Positions 35,272 through 46,249 of a stretch of DNA of 64,000 bases are shown here, one piece after another. The notes under the pieces were generated by a model. The model was not told the origin of the DNA, did no database searches, and worked only from the letters and a program-made list of their open reading frames with translations. The stretch lies in NCBI GenBank assembly GCA_029378245.1, contig JARKIF010000016.1, positions 310,001-374,000 on the forward strand. The letters are read 5' to 3'. Within the stretch, counting starts at the first letter, position 1, and every line of letters starts with the position of its first letter. Source of the DNA: Roridomyces roridus. Taxonomy: Eukaryota > Basidiomycota > Agaricomycetes > Agaricales > Mycenaceae. The translations under genes and the position numbers were made by a program.

Positions 35272-38200
35272 CTATCCACGATGTTGTCCTTGAGATGGTT
35301 GATATTGTTGCGGCGGAGCACCATAGTGATATGAAACTGGCGGAGGAGGAGGAGGAAACACTCCTCTACTGGTTGCGGGCTGTACAGGCTGTGGTGGTGG
35401 TGAATACGGGGGATAACCACCATGGCCCTGTGAGACTGGAGGTGGTGAGGAGACCGGTGTCCCGTGTGCAGGGGGGAAGGAAGAGGCTGAAAACATGCCC
35501 AAGTGAGCATATGGGTCATTCGGAGGTGGAGAAGATCCATAAGAGGGCTGAGAGTATTGGACAGGCTGCTGGGGAGGTGGGGGAGGCGGGAATCCTTGTT
35601 GGGGGAACGATTGTTGACGCTGTGGGGCTGAAGGCTGCTGCGGGGTGTAATACGCCTGCGGCGGAGGGGTGCTGTACTGGGCGGGAGGCGGCGGGGAAGC
35701 GTATTGAGTTGATGGTGGAGGAGGATACGGGGATTGGGAGCTGTTGGGCTGCCACTGTGATTGAGCTGGCGGTCCTCGTAGGTTCATGCCAGAGAAACTC
35801 GATTCTAATGAAGGCTGCGGCGGTTTGGCTGCGAGGGGCGGCGGCGGCGGAGCCATCGACGAAAAATGTTTTTCCTTCTCGAGGTTGGCCACCAAACGTT
35901 CCCGCTCTTCGGCACGACCACTGACAAACGATTTGACGTTCCGTCGCAATTTCGTTGTCAGGTCTGTCAACTCGGTGTAGAATTGGAGGCCCTTGCTATG
36001 TTCACGGATGAGACGGTCACCACGGCGAGCGAATGAACGTCACTCACGCTAGACCGTCACGGACTTCCTCGTAGCCCTCTCGTGCGCGCCCGAACCGGCG
36101 CACACCCTCCTTGCGCCTGTTGTCCTTCTCATCCCACTTCCGTGCCCCGGTCCTGAAATCTCCAAAGTCCTTGAGAACCTTCCAACGGGAGGCAATTTCT
36201 TGAAGAGCCACTTCCTGGTGGTGAATGGTTGCCGCCAAGCGTTGTTGATACGGCCGGAACTTTTCTAGTTCAGCAGCAAATAAGGCGGGCTCGACGCCAG
36301 TGTTCCGACGGTTCAATAGAAGCAAATGTGAAACGTCGTCGTTTTGAACCTAAACAAAGAGTTAGGGGGGATGCAGAGTCGTTTGCAAGGAACTCGACCT
36401 TCTCCTTCAAGTCCTTGAGCACCTCGTTTCTCTCCTTTTCAATCTTCTTGAGCGCAGAAAGGCGTTCTTCGATTTCATCAACAAGACCAGACATCTTCTC
36501 CTTTTCCTCTCTCTCCGACCTCTCCGCGTCCTCGCTAAGATCCAGCAGACTTTGATTGTTCGTCTGTTCCATAAAGACATCCTCGAATCTCCCCCTTGTA
36601 AGCATTTCTATGTCCGATTTGACGCCCTCCCAAAGGGAGTAAACCTGTGCATCGCTGCGAGCCGCCTCCTCCATAGCCGCAGCATGAGCCTTCAAATCCT
36701 GTCTCATCGCCTTGCTCAAACCTGCGCTCGGCGCCTGCGCCCACAGATGCTCATAGCGCACCCGCATGGCCTCGCAATCTCTGCTCTCCGTGTCGAGTTC
36801 TCGCGTAATGCCGGTGGTGGGATCGAACTCGTCCCTCAGCGCGCTCTTGAGTTTATCCAGTTGTGCAAACAAAGCACCGACGGGCTCCCGCGCTTCAATA
36901 GCACGGATATCCGCCGACCACTGCACCACTTCTTGCGGGACAACGCCGTTCCTCATGGTACCATCCTGCAGTATGGCGCGGAAGCGCTCCAAACCAGGCA
37001 ATACTCGCAGACCGTCCAAGAAACTCCGCGCTTCGCCCTCGGCTGTGTCTGCACGCTCCACCTCGCCACGAACAAGTTTGGCCTTTTCTTCCGAGTAAAC
37101 CGATGCGCTCTCGTGCACGCTCAGTGGGACCAGGCGACCAAAAAAATCCGCGCCGATGGTCTTTTGAACGTCGGGAGTGCCATAGATCTCCTGAATTGGG
37201 ATGGGTGTGGCGACAGTGAGTGTCGCTTTGGTTTCGATCGGTGGAAGCGTTTCTTGCGAAGGAATGATAGCATTGTAGATGAGGTCGTTCTCGCGGCTCG
37301 CCGTGGCGCGGCGTTCTCCAACGAGAGCGACATGCGACTTTGCGAGTGCAACCATGGAAGAATTGGCGTCTGCAGGTAGAGTGGAGGAAGATGGGGAAGT
37401 CGCAGTTGCCGGGGAAAATGTAGGGGTAAACGATGAACACAGGCGCAGGGCCTCCTTTGCGAGTGTCTCTGAAAAGGTGAGGCGCGCAAGGGCGTCTCCA
37501 TATGTTCCTGCATCCGTATCAGCGATGGCGCGATAATACTGCGCTTGGGAGGTGAGATATTTAGATTTGATCTGTGGTTGCCGTGTCAGCCGCAGTGCGC
37601 AGAACATTCGACGGCGGGTGCGCACCTGGATGAGAGTAACCCAATGCCGATCAAGGATATTCTGTCCCATGAATTCCTTGACCTCTTCGCCCAGAGTGGT
37701 GTACATGCCCGCGGCTTGGGACGCCATCTTGGCGACCAGTCCGGCCCCCTTCTTCTCCTCGACGCACTTTTCCCAAAAGACCTCGGTTGCTTGAGCAAGT
37801 ATGACTCCGATAAGAAACTTGACGACCTCGCGGCTTAGATCTTTGCTCGGAGCATGGAGAAAGTTCTCGTTGATGTATGTGAGCATGCCTGCACAAGTAC
37901 GAAAGTAGTAGAAGGCGCGTTTGAGGCCCTCGGGAGATGAGCGATTCTGCGAGGCTGCAATTGCCGAGTGCGTCGCAGCGATCTGGAAGAGAATGGAAGC
38001 CTTCTCGTACGCAATGCTCATCTGCGTCGTGAGCTTGCCGGTGAACGCGTCGTGCCAGGGAAAAGTGACGCGAATCTCGGAGAAACGGAGCTCGAGGAGC
38101 TCAAGCTGGCCAAAGTACTTGTAGAGCAGGTCGCGAGCGGTCATGTCGCTGCCTGCACCGCGAACGGCGTCCTGGCGACACCTTTGAAGGGAAGCGCACT

Positions 38201-38321
38201 CGGCCGCGTAATTATCGGGGCTCTCGCCATAAGACTGGGCGATGAGGTTGCGTATGGGGGTCGTCCAGTCTACTTCATCTGTCGATTTCTTGGGAATGGA
38301 GATCATAGGTGACTGCGACAT
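35272..38321 (-). CDS. BRO1: BRO1-domain ESCRT-associated protein (Bro1/ALIX family)
   Basis: From ATG 38321: MISIPKKSTDEVDWTTPI, ESPDNYAAECASLQRCRQ, ARDLLYKYFGQLELLELRF, KASILFQIAATHSAIA and GLKRAFYYFRTCAGMLTYIN form the BRO1 boomerang domain that binds Snf7/Vps32. An intron near 37568-37625 lies in it. The V-domain helices follow (FDPTTGITRELDTESRDCEA, ALKKIEKERNEVLKDLKEK), through introns near 36350-36400 and 36000-36045. The C-terminus is a long Pro/Gln/Tyr-rich tail (ending GQHRG at 35272) suited to docking a deubiquitinase or SH3-type partners. The Pro-rich tail favours Bro1/ALIX over Rim20/PalA, but Rim20 is not excluded. The start codon is 77 bp from that of fibrillarin on the other strand. 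Confidence 0.88.
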
Positions 38322-38398
38322 GGCTGTTTTGAGCGAGCCGATCGTGGCTTTGCACTTGTTGTTCCCTCGCAAAATTTCTTGACCTCTTCCTCAACAAA
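38322..38398. promoter_or_regulatory. 77-bp bidirectional promoter between BRO1 and fibrillarin
   Basis: The two divergent ATGs leave only 77 bp for both 5' untranslated regions and promoters. No TATA box is visible. A pyrimidine-rich stretch (38370-38395) sits just before the fibrillarin ATG, as is common at transcription starts of ribosome-biogenesis genes. Confidence 0.6.
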
Positions 38399-39543
38399 AT
38401 GGCTTTTGGTACGTTCTCTGCAGCTACGACAGTCCTTTCTCTCACTTGTATCTAGGTGACTCTGGAGGACGTGGTGGATTTGGTGGTCGCGGCGGTGGTC
38501 GAGGAGCTCCTCGTGGTCGTGGTGGTGACCGAGGTTTCCGTGGGGGCGGCGACCGAGGTGGTTTCCGTGGAGGGCGAGGTGAGTTGTTCAGCCATAACCA
38601 GATTCTGACGCTGACCGTATGTCAAGGTGGAGGGGTGCGTGGTGGTGGTGTCATGTCGCGGGGCCGAGGTGGTGACCGTGGACGCGGCGGGCGGGGTGCT
38701 GGACGAGGGGGCCGTGGAGGAGGCAGGGGCGGCTCAAATACCGTGCTCGAGCCTCATCGTCATCCGGGCGTGTTCATTGCCAAGGGCAAAGAACACATGC
38801 TCGTCACCAAAAACCTCGTTCCTGGCGAGTCTGTCTACGGCGAGAAGCGCATCTCCATCGAGGGCGACGTGGAAAACACCAAGACCGAGTATCGCGTTTG
38901 GAACCCATTCCGAAGCAAACTCGCTGCCGGCGTGCTCGGTGGGCTCGACAACATTTTCATCCATCCTGGCAAAAAAGTCCTCTATCTTGGCGCCGCTAGC
39001 GGTACCAGTGTCAGTCATGTCGCTGATATCGTTGGCCCCGAGGGTGTCGTGTATGCCGTCGAATTCTCCCCGCGTTCGGGCCGCGACTTGATCAACATGG
39101 CCAAGAAACGCACCAATGTCATCCCCATCGTCGAGGACGCCCGGCTACCAATGAGATACCGCATGCTCATCTCCACCGTCGACGTGGTCTTTGCGGACGT
39201 CGCCCAACCCGACCAAGCGCGTATAGTCATCCTCAACGCCGAGCATTTCCTCAAAGACCTTGGTCACGTCGTTATTTCCATCAAGGCCTCTTGCATAGAT
39301 TCCACAGCGCCCCCCGACGTGGTCTTCGCGGCGGAATTACAAAAGCTTAAAGCTGCACGCTTCAAGCCCCTTGAACAGGTAACACTGGAACCCTATGAGC
39401 GTGAGTTACAATATTTTGTTAATTATTGAAATATTCAAACTCCGTCCAGGCGATCACGCGATGGTATCAGGTGAGTAGTCATCATCCAAACAAACTCTGA
39501 CTAATGACTTGCAGCCCAGTACAGAAGGCATGCCACTGTGTAA
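38399..39543 (+). CDS. NOP1: Fibrillarin (rRNA 2'-O-methyltransferase)
   Basis: Catalytic subunit of box C/D snoRNPs in the nucleolus. MAFG, then an intron at 38409-38455, then a glycine/arginine-rich GAR domain interrupted by a second intron (about 38579-38626). The conserved body is [55 protein letters not shown], the SAM site [57 protein letters not shown] and [13 protein letters not shown]. Two more small introns near the end join EPYER to DHAMVS and AQYRRHATV, with the TAA at 39541-39543. It is the last host gene before the repeat-rich region. Confidence 0.95.
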
Positions 39544-39671
39544 TTTTGTTCTCTTCTGTTCTATTCATCTCTGTATTTTTGAATATACTATTCACATTCC
39601 TTTTGAACTTGAGGGTGATGACAGGGACCCAGATGTTTTTAATGGAAAATCCATCTCAACAGTTCTGTTTG

Positions 39672-40461
39672 TATATATAATGGATAATTCTATTGAGAAA
39701 CCCCGGTTGCGGGCAGAAACCCCCAGTTAAAAATAGATTCTACATGGAAACCCGGGCTGTGAGTTTCGGCAGCGGTGTGGCAAACTTTGATGTGGCTGCG
39801 CATGCCGAAAGTTGCCGAACAGGCCATTGGACCTCTCAGTCGGCATTAACAAGATCCTCATATGGATGTTTCAAGTCTCGAGAGCAAGATGTGCCCCGTG
39901 CAAGTATGTACGTCTAAGACTCAATTGAGAGCCGAGACGATTGATGAGCCCTGGGCGACGCACGTCGCAGACTCAACGGCGCAGACTCATTGAATCCGTG
40001 ATGGCTGAGACACTGGCATACCTTCAAGTCTCTTTTTTTATTCTTTCCTGGCTTGCCAACAGCATAGTACGATGATTAAAAACAGAGTCGTCACAAGTGC
40101 TGTGACAGCAGGTAAGGCTGCAGGGAGGAGCCGACGCGCGACTGATGTGCCATCAACGCGCCCGCCCGAGCCATGCCAACCTCTTGGGTCGCAACTCCTC
40201 CCTCTATGATCAGGAGCATCACGACAATCATCCAGTGTTACTTACCTACATACAAAAAGAATTAACATGGACTACGGTGTTTGGACTCATGAGTAGAATT
40301 GGTATGCCATGCCGAGACATGCCGCTGGCGGCAGAGTTGCCGATCAAAATTGATCCAATCGAAGAAACCCCCCTCAGAATATTTTACAAATTTGGGGCTT
40401 CTATATACGGGGGGTTTCTGCGTGCACCCCGGGCTTCTCAATAGAATTATCCATATATATA
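39672..40461. mobile_element. Non-autonomous TIR element of about 790 bp
   Basis: The left end (39672-39728) reads TATATATAATGGATAATTC then TATTGAGAAACCCCGG and GCAGAAACCCCC. The complement of the right end (40402-40461) has the same GGATAATTCTATTGAGAA followed by a G/C-rich block and GCAGAAACCCCC. Arms of about 50 bp are imperfect. No transposase-like frame lies inside. The TA-rich outer ends suggest TA insertion but the exact ends are uncertain, so the superfamily is not assigned. Confidence 0.6.
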
Positions 40462-40554
40462 GGTACCCGCCCAAATTTCCGGCAGATTTGTAGACAATAT
40501 TTGAGACACTAGTTCCCATTATTCTGGGGGATCAGTCTGTTGGGAACTGCCTTC

Positions 40555-40810
40555 CACAGGGGGGAAGGCATCTTTTCCGCACCGCGGAAATACTTTATTT
40601 ACGCAACATTTCCGCAGTATTTCCGCAACATTTCCGCCAGCTCCGAAAATAGGTGATAAAAATCAAAATCTGCCAATTTAGCAGAGAATCTCATGATTAT
40701 GTAATGAAATCAACACATTTCCGCCATGCGGAAATGTTGCGGAAATCATGCGGAAATACTACGGAAATATAAAATTCCCGCTGTGCGGAAAAGTGAGGTT
40801 CCCCCCTGTG
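40555..40810. mobile_element. 256-bp CACAGGGGG-type MITE, copy 1
   Basis: The TIR CACAGGGGGGAAGGCATC starts at 40555 and its inverse ends in CCCCCCTGTG at 40810. The 3-bp target duplication TTC lies at 40552-40554 and 40811-40813. The interior is packed with inverted TTTCCGC/GCGGAAA words. It has the same length as the copy at 42230-42485, in reverse orientation. The CACAG ends and 3-bp duplication point to CACTA/EnSpm-type mobilisation. Confidence 0.82.
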
Positions 40811-41924
40811 TTCTCATTCAAAGCGCAAAATTCCCAGGGCAAATTGTGAAAACCCCCTTGGCCTCCCCCCCAATGACACAGATAAGGTCATGTGACAGCA
40901 GATAAGGTCATGTGATTTGCTTCGCGTGAGTTCGATACAGTGTGGTGTCAATGTTTTCTTTTGTGCAAATTGCAGCCTGGCCTCCTCAACCTCTCAAAAC
41001 CTAAATTCACCAACTCAACCTAACTTGAACCTGACCTATGAGATCTAACTACCCAGTCACTGTGGATATGCACCTAACCACCCATTCACTGTGGATTCTC
41101 AGAGTGGTATTCACAGCCGAGGCCGCGGGGGAGATGTTGACAATCTGTGTGGAATGATGCCATTGAACCGAACCGAACCTAACCTTTCTAACTACCTTGA
41201 TGGAGCAGCAGGTGCAGGAGTGCAAACAAAAAAGAAAAGTAAAATGTACACAAGCAGAATTGAACCCTGAGCGGCCACAAAGAGCCTATCAAATGAATCA
41301 AGAAGAGCACCAATACTGCAGAGCGATTGAACCATTGAACAGGACCCTTCACGCGGTGTCACGGCCCCTCCAGATGTCAAAAAAAACAGACACGTGCCTT
41401 GATATCGATCCGATATGCCTTTTTTGGACATGTCATTGGGGGGGAGGCGTGCGCCAGCTAAATTGTGAAGCCTACTCAAAGCATTCGGAAAAACTCTGTT
41501 GTGTCTGATTTTCTCTAAGCCCCCCGGGGTGTGCAAAAGTCACAAGAAACCATTTATTTCCTTATTGAGCAGGTCACACGGGGCGACAGTGCTTATCTTG
41601 GTTCTACCTTACATGATCGAATTAGGTACCGGGGTAGGGGGTAGGAGCAGGGGTGATTGAGACATGTAGGGGAGTAAGTAAATGCAGGGGTTGGTGGAGT
41701 ACCAAGCAGGAGTTGAGATAAGACCCGGATTAGTGATGGCGGATCACGATTAGGGTGTTGATGACTGATTGGGTTATAACCTGTCGGGTTAAGTACTGCC
41801 TGGGGTCAAATCATGACATTATCCCCTCCGTTCAAGCGCTGCGTCCCGAAGCGCTCAGGACACAATTTTCCATTGTCTACCAATGTAAGAGGTAGCTAAC
41901 TTATAACAAGCCCCGAGGTGACAG
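40811..41924. other. Intergenic repeat-region filler, no gene recognised
   Basis: Contains a homopurine G-rich stretch (41628-41660) and short repeats of AACCTAAC-like words (40980-41190). Open frames around 41192-41536 have no recognisable product. It is probably degraded repeats. Confidence 0.4.
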
Positions 41925-42098
41925 TGTTGGAATAAGAGGGCCGGAGGATGGTCCGCTTGACGAGGTCGACTAAAGGGCGACTAAGAGGAGTATATGAGAA
42001 ACCAGTGTATTCGGGTTCTTTCTCTCTGAGGAATAACCTCAGACAGGGAAACTACTTATACAAAGAGCGGGAGCCGACTAGTAAGCTACTATGAGTAT

Positions 42099-42786
42099 CA
42101 CAGGGGGCAAACCCCGTGGCATTTTACCACGGGGCATCCGCACGGCATATGTCGCGGTGTCCGACACGGCGTCTGACATTTGCTGTGCCGGCCCGAACTT
42201 CCCGCAACAGTTCCCATCCCTGCCAAGGTCACAGGGGGGAAGGCATCTTTTCCGCCATGCAGAAATTTTACATTTCCGCAGTATTTCCGCATGATTTCCG
42301 CAACATTTCCGCATGGCGGAAATGTGTTGATTTCATTACATAATCATCAGATTCTCTGCCAAATTGGCTGATTTTGATTTTTATCACCTATTTTTGGAGC
42401 TGGCGGAAATGTTGCGGAAATACTGCGGAAATGTTGAGTAAATAAAGTATTTCCGCACTGCGGAAAAGATGCCTTCCCCCCTGTGGGTGGACTTAGCGCA
42501 TGTCGTCAACCGGTGAATCAGTGGGTCACCTGCATACCAATGTGCAAATGAGTCCATGGCCACTGCACCGAGGAGCCCCCAAATCCGCAGGAAGTTGTAT
42601 GCCATTCCATTGCATCTGCACTGGACATCCTGCTACTAGAGTTGTACAATGAAATTGCGGTGAATAAAACTGTGATGAAGGCAAAATTGGGGGTGTGGGA
42701 ACACGATGTCAGACGCCGTGTCGGACGCCGCGACATATGCCGTTCGGATGCCCCGTGGTAAAATGCCACGGGGTTTGCCCCCTGTG
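42099..42786. mobile_element. 688-bp CACAGGGGGC-type non-autonomous DNA element
   Basis: Terminal inverted repeats of about 80 bp start CACAGGGGGCAAACCCCG at 42099 and end CCCCCTGTG at 42786. The 3-bp target duplication TAT is at 42096-42098 and 42787-42789. It shares the CACAGGGGG tip with the 256-bp MITE, one copy of which is nested inside it. No transposase frame. It is inserted into the left arm of the inverted-repeat structure. Confidence 0.82.
42230..42485. mobile_element. 256-bp CACAGGGGG-type MITE, copy 2 (nested)
   Basis: Starts CACAGGGGGGAAGGCATC at 42230 and ends with CCCCCCTGTG at 42485. The target duplication GGT lies at 42227-42229 and 42486-42488. Nearly the inverse of copy 1, including the AATCAGATTCTCTGCCAAAT-like core. 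Nested in the 688-bp element, so it transposed later. Confidence 0.85.
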
Positions 42787-43994
42787 TATCCAAGGTCCGT
42801 TTATCCGGTATTGGTACCGCTAATGTACCTATATTGAGTCGATCTGTCCCACACGGATCCTGATACATAAATACCATGTATGTAAACATCCATGACAATC
42901 GCGAGAGGGAAAGGGAACCGGGTACCTAACTGCGAACCCGTTCCCACCATTCAACAGACAGACCCAAGTTCTATATTGAATAGACATGGATGCTGGTTGG
43001 GTCAAGTTCAGTTGCCCAAACACCACCATCCTGAAACTATCTATACACAACTGATCATCATTAGGTAAGGAAAGTAACGAAATATTGGTAGTCCTGGTAG
43101 GTGGTATCTAGCACCCCTCCCCCCAGGACGAGGCTCCAAGTCTGAGAAATAAATGCACAAAGAAGCTTACAGTAACCAGGCTGGACGTAACACTGCCTGA
43201 GTTGCCGTACAGAAGTCCCATTGGGTGTAGACGCTGCGGGACTACTGAGCATCCTTATCCTTCATCTCCACATCAGTAGTGCCAGGGTGTTGAGGGTACG
43301 ACCGATGTGGTCATTCCTGGACGAACAGTGGCATGACGGAGTGCAGCCCACTTCTCTTCATTGTTAAATGTGAGAGAGTTGACAGCACCCGATCCGTAAG
43401 GAAACTCGGGGAACTCCACCTTCTCAACGTTGACACCAGTGCCGTATGTTGTGTTGAATGGTGGAACCGGATCAGCAGTTAGGCACCTGGTTCCTTTCCC
43501 TCTCACGATTGTCACAGGACATTTACATACACGATATCTATGTACCAAGATCAGTGTGAGACAGATTGGCTTGATATAGTTACATTAGTGGTACCAATCT
43601 CGGATAAACGGACCTTGGTTATTCCTAGTAGCTTACTAGTCGGCCCCACACTTTGTATAAGTAGTTTCCCTCTCTGAGGTTATTCCTCAGAGAGAAAGAA
43701 CCCGAATACACTGGTGGTTTCTCATATACTCCTCTTAGTCGCCCTTTAGTCGACCTCATCGAGCGGACCATCCTCCGGCCCTCTTATTCCAACACAAGGG
43801 ACAAAGGGATCTGTCGAAGACATGGATAAATGTGAATGCCTTCAGAAGCAAGGCAAATTGATGAGCAAGGGGAGCATGTGCAATAGAAGCAAGTAACGTA
43901 CAGCGGTGATGCGTGGGCAAGCATGCAGCCGCTGCACACTATGATGGTTACCATGTCTAAAACTGTGTCAATAGTCAATGCAATGTGAGCTAGG

Positions 43995-44292
43995 TGTTGG
44001 AAGTTGTTGATCAACTGATGATATTGATTGATGGACTGATGGCATTCTCGTGTTCTGGTCATGTGACCGTGTTTCTGATACTCATCTGACATGGGAGAAT
44101 TCCCATGATATGCTTCTTTCTTATTGTATTTACCAATTAGGACTTCCTTTTGTTCTTACAAGATATATAGGTAGCTGTCATGTAGCCTGGGTCCCCAGTT
44201 CTCACTGTTGACTCCAGGCAAGTACTTTACTGCACTTCAATATATGAGTTCTCACTGTTGACTCCAGTCCCTATCTGCTACCTGCTTCAACA
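43995..44292 (+). repeat. 5' LTR of Copia element A (298 bp)
   Basis: Begins TGTTGGAAG and ends TTCAACA. It is identical in length to the 3' LTR at 54283-54580 and differs from it at one visible base (GTTCTTAC versus GTTGTTAC). Preceded by target duplication CTAGG (43990-43994). Confidence 0.93.
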
Positions 44293-44599
44293 GGTTATGG
44301 GCCCCGGCCTGAACTGAGTCCTGCATCTGAGATACTCATCCTAGCGCATTTTCTCGCGCTTCTCTGCCCCTTTGTGTGTGTGTGAACTTTGTAAATAGGA
44401 GCTTCAACTGTTGGGACGAACCCTCTGTTGGGAGGTAGTCTTTAGTCCACCAGGAAACAAACGGTAGTCAATCCATTGATTCTGGGGTTAGGGCCCAAGT
44501 GCCTCACAACTGGTTGCTCAGTAAAACTAGCTTTATCATCCACACAAATCCCTGAACATTTTTATTACCTACTTCTTCTTCACACACACATTGGGATCC

Positions 44600-45925
44600 A
44601 TGTCAGACTCAGACAACTCCCTTGGGCCTATGCTCAACAAAGACACGCCCTACTCCGAATGGAAGGGTGATGCCAAGGCCTATCTGCGTCGCAAGGGTGT
44701 CTACACACACTGCATTATTACCCCAGACCCCGAAGCTGATGCAGAGACTGTGGCTAGTAGAGAGAAGTGCGCTGGCATCCTTTGGGGAATGCTCTCCAAG
44801 GAGGTTAAGCCCCTTGTCAGGGCGCATGAGGACGACCCAAAAGCCCTTTGGGAGGCTTTGGAGACCATCTTGGCTCCAAGGAAGGCTGGAGCTCGCTTCA
44901 ATGCCTACAGAACGTTGACTTCCATTCGTCTTAGGGAGGATGAAACGCTTCTGGCTCTCACAGGTCGTATCTCTACTGCTATGCGCTTGTTGAAGGAGTC
45001 GAGGTCTAAAACCTTTACTCTGGATAACGCTGATGAGGAACTACAAGCGGTGGTTCTTCTCATGGCTCTTCCTGATGAGCAATTCTCTGTCCTGAAAGCG
45101 CCTTTTGAACAGTCTTCTGCTGATCTCAAGGTGGCTGAAATCGAAACTGCCTACGCCAATCACCAGGCGTTCAGGACCGCTCATCAGGAAGGTGACACCA
45201 ACCAGCACAATCCCCTTTCTGGGCTGGCTATGGCTGTCACATCTCCTGTCTCAAATAATCTATCCCCATCGAATTCTGCTCTTGCAGCTGCACCTCCGGC
45301 TGTGCCGGTTACCTGCCCTGGTTGTGGCCGCTCCGGTCACACTCTATTCCAGTGCTTCCAGTTCTTGGAGCTCATTGGAAAGAGACCAAAGAAGGAGAAG
45401 GGTGCAGCTCCTCAAGTTGCCAATGCAAGTATTATACCTCACTCAGCTTTACCATCTGCTAACAATCGGTGGAACTCAGACTCAGGCACCACTTCGCACA
45501 TGACAAGCAAGCGCGAGTGGCTGTTCAATGTCCGTCCATATGTGGTTCCAGTGAAAGTTGCAAATGGAGTTGTTGTATACTCAGAGTTGGTGGGGGAAAT
45601 CTTGCTTAGGCCACGTTTAAAGAAGCGTGGGTCTCGTTCTATTATTCTCACAAATGTCCTGTATGTTCCTTGTCTGTCTCATAACCTCATCTCTACTACA
45701 TATCTGTCTCGTGTTCATGGCTATTCAATTCTGATGGAGGGATGCCTCATCACCTTCAGTCTGAATGGTGAATTGCTTTTTGAAGCGGACATTGACAACG
45801 GGAACCAGGCATTCATTCGAGAAATTGAGACCCCTTCTGCATCAGCAATGGCTGCAGTTGGAACTTTGCCGCTTGATCTGGAACTGCTGCATCGGCGGCT
45901 TGGGCATCATTCTGACACCCAGAAG
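44600..45925 (+). CDS. Copia element A gag and 5' pol part (truncated by insertion of B)
   Basis: The ATG at 44600 opens a Gag region (EWKGDAKAYLRRKGVYTHCI, ILWGMLSKEVKPLVRAHEDD, LLMALPDEQFSVLKAPFEQS) resembling Pfam UBN2/Retrotran_gag. A CCHC knuckle (CPGCGRSGHTLFQC) follows, then the protease active site (NSDSGTTSHMTS, DSG) and the integrase N-terminal HH motif (LLHRRLGHHSDTQK). It breaks at 45925, where LTR of B begins and supplies a stop at once. The break target AGAAG is 45921-45925. The frame is open and undamaged up to that point. Confidence 0.9.
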
Positions 45926-46223
45926 TGTTGAAGCAGGCAGCACAGATGAACTGAGGTCAACAGTGAGAAACTCTGTATTGGTGACTATGAAACTACATGC
46001 CTGAGGTCAACAGTGAGAAACTGGGGACCTAGGCTACATGACAGCTGACTATATACTTGTCAGAACAAAAGGAAGTCCTAATTGGTAAATACAATAGGAA
46101 AGAAGCATATCATGGGAGAATTCCCATGTCAGATGAATATCAGAAACACGGTCACATGACCAGAACACGAGAATGCCATCAGTCCATCAATCAATATCAT
46201 CAGTTGATCAACAACTTCCAACA
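45926..46223 (-). repeat. 3' LTR of Copia element B
   Basis: 298 bp, the reverse complement of the TGTTGGAAG..TTCAACA LTR. Its outer part is nearly the same as element A's LTR, but the inner R/U5 part is clearly diverged. The polypurine tract (complement of CTCCCCCGGGAC) abuts at 46224. Flanked outside by AGAAG (45921-45925). Confidence 0.92.
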
Positions 46224-46249
46224 CTCCCCCGGGACCTGGGCAGTCTCGC

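Larger units (their letters stand above)
41925..43794. repeat. Large inverted-repeat structure with LTR-like ends, interrupted by a CACAG element
   Basis: The left arm starts TGTTGGAATAAGAGGGCC at 41925. The right arm ends with its complement at 43794 (CTTATTCCAACA). Arm similarity continues inward through the 5' LTR-like part (AGTATATGAGAAACCA, GACTAGTAAGCTACTA), resumes beyond the inserted element at 42787 (CCAAGGTCCGTTTATCC) and fades near 42950 and 43440, with many substitutions. TGTTGG..CCAACA ends resemble the Copia LTRs nearby, but no 5-bp target duplication flanks the whole (GACAG versus CAAGG). Two head-to-head retroelement 5' ends, or a foldback element, would both fit. A third, partial copy is at 54836-54928. 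Confidence 0.55.

Noticed and set aside
40555..42485. CRISPR-like array from repeated TTTCCGC words
   Set aside because: Irregular spacing, inverted copies and TIR/TSD structure identify MITEs; the genome is eukaryotic.
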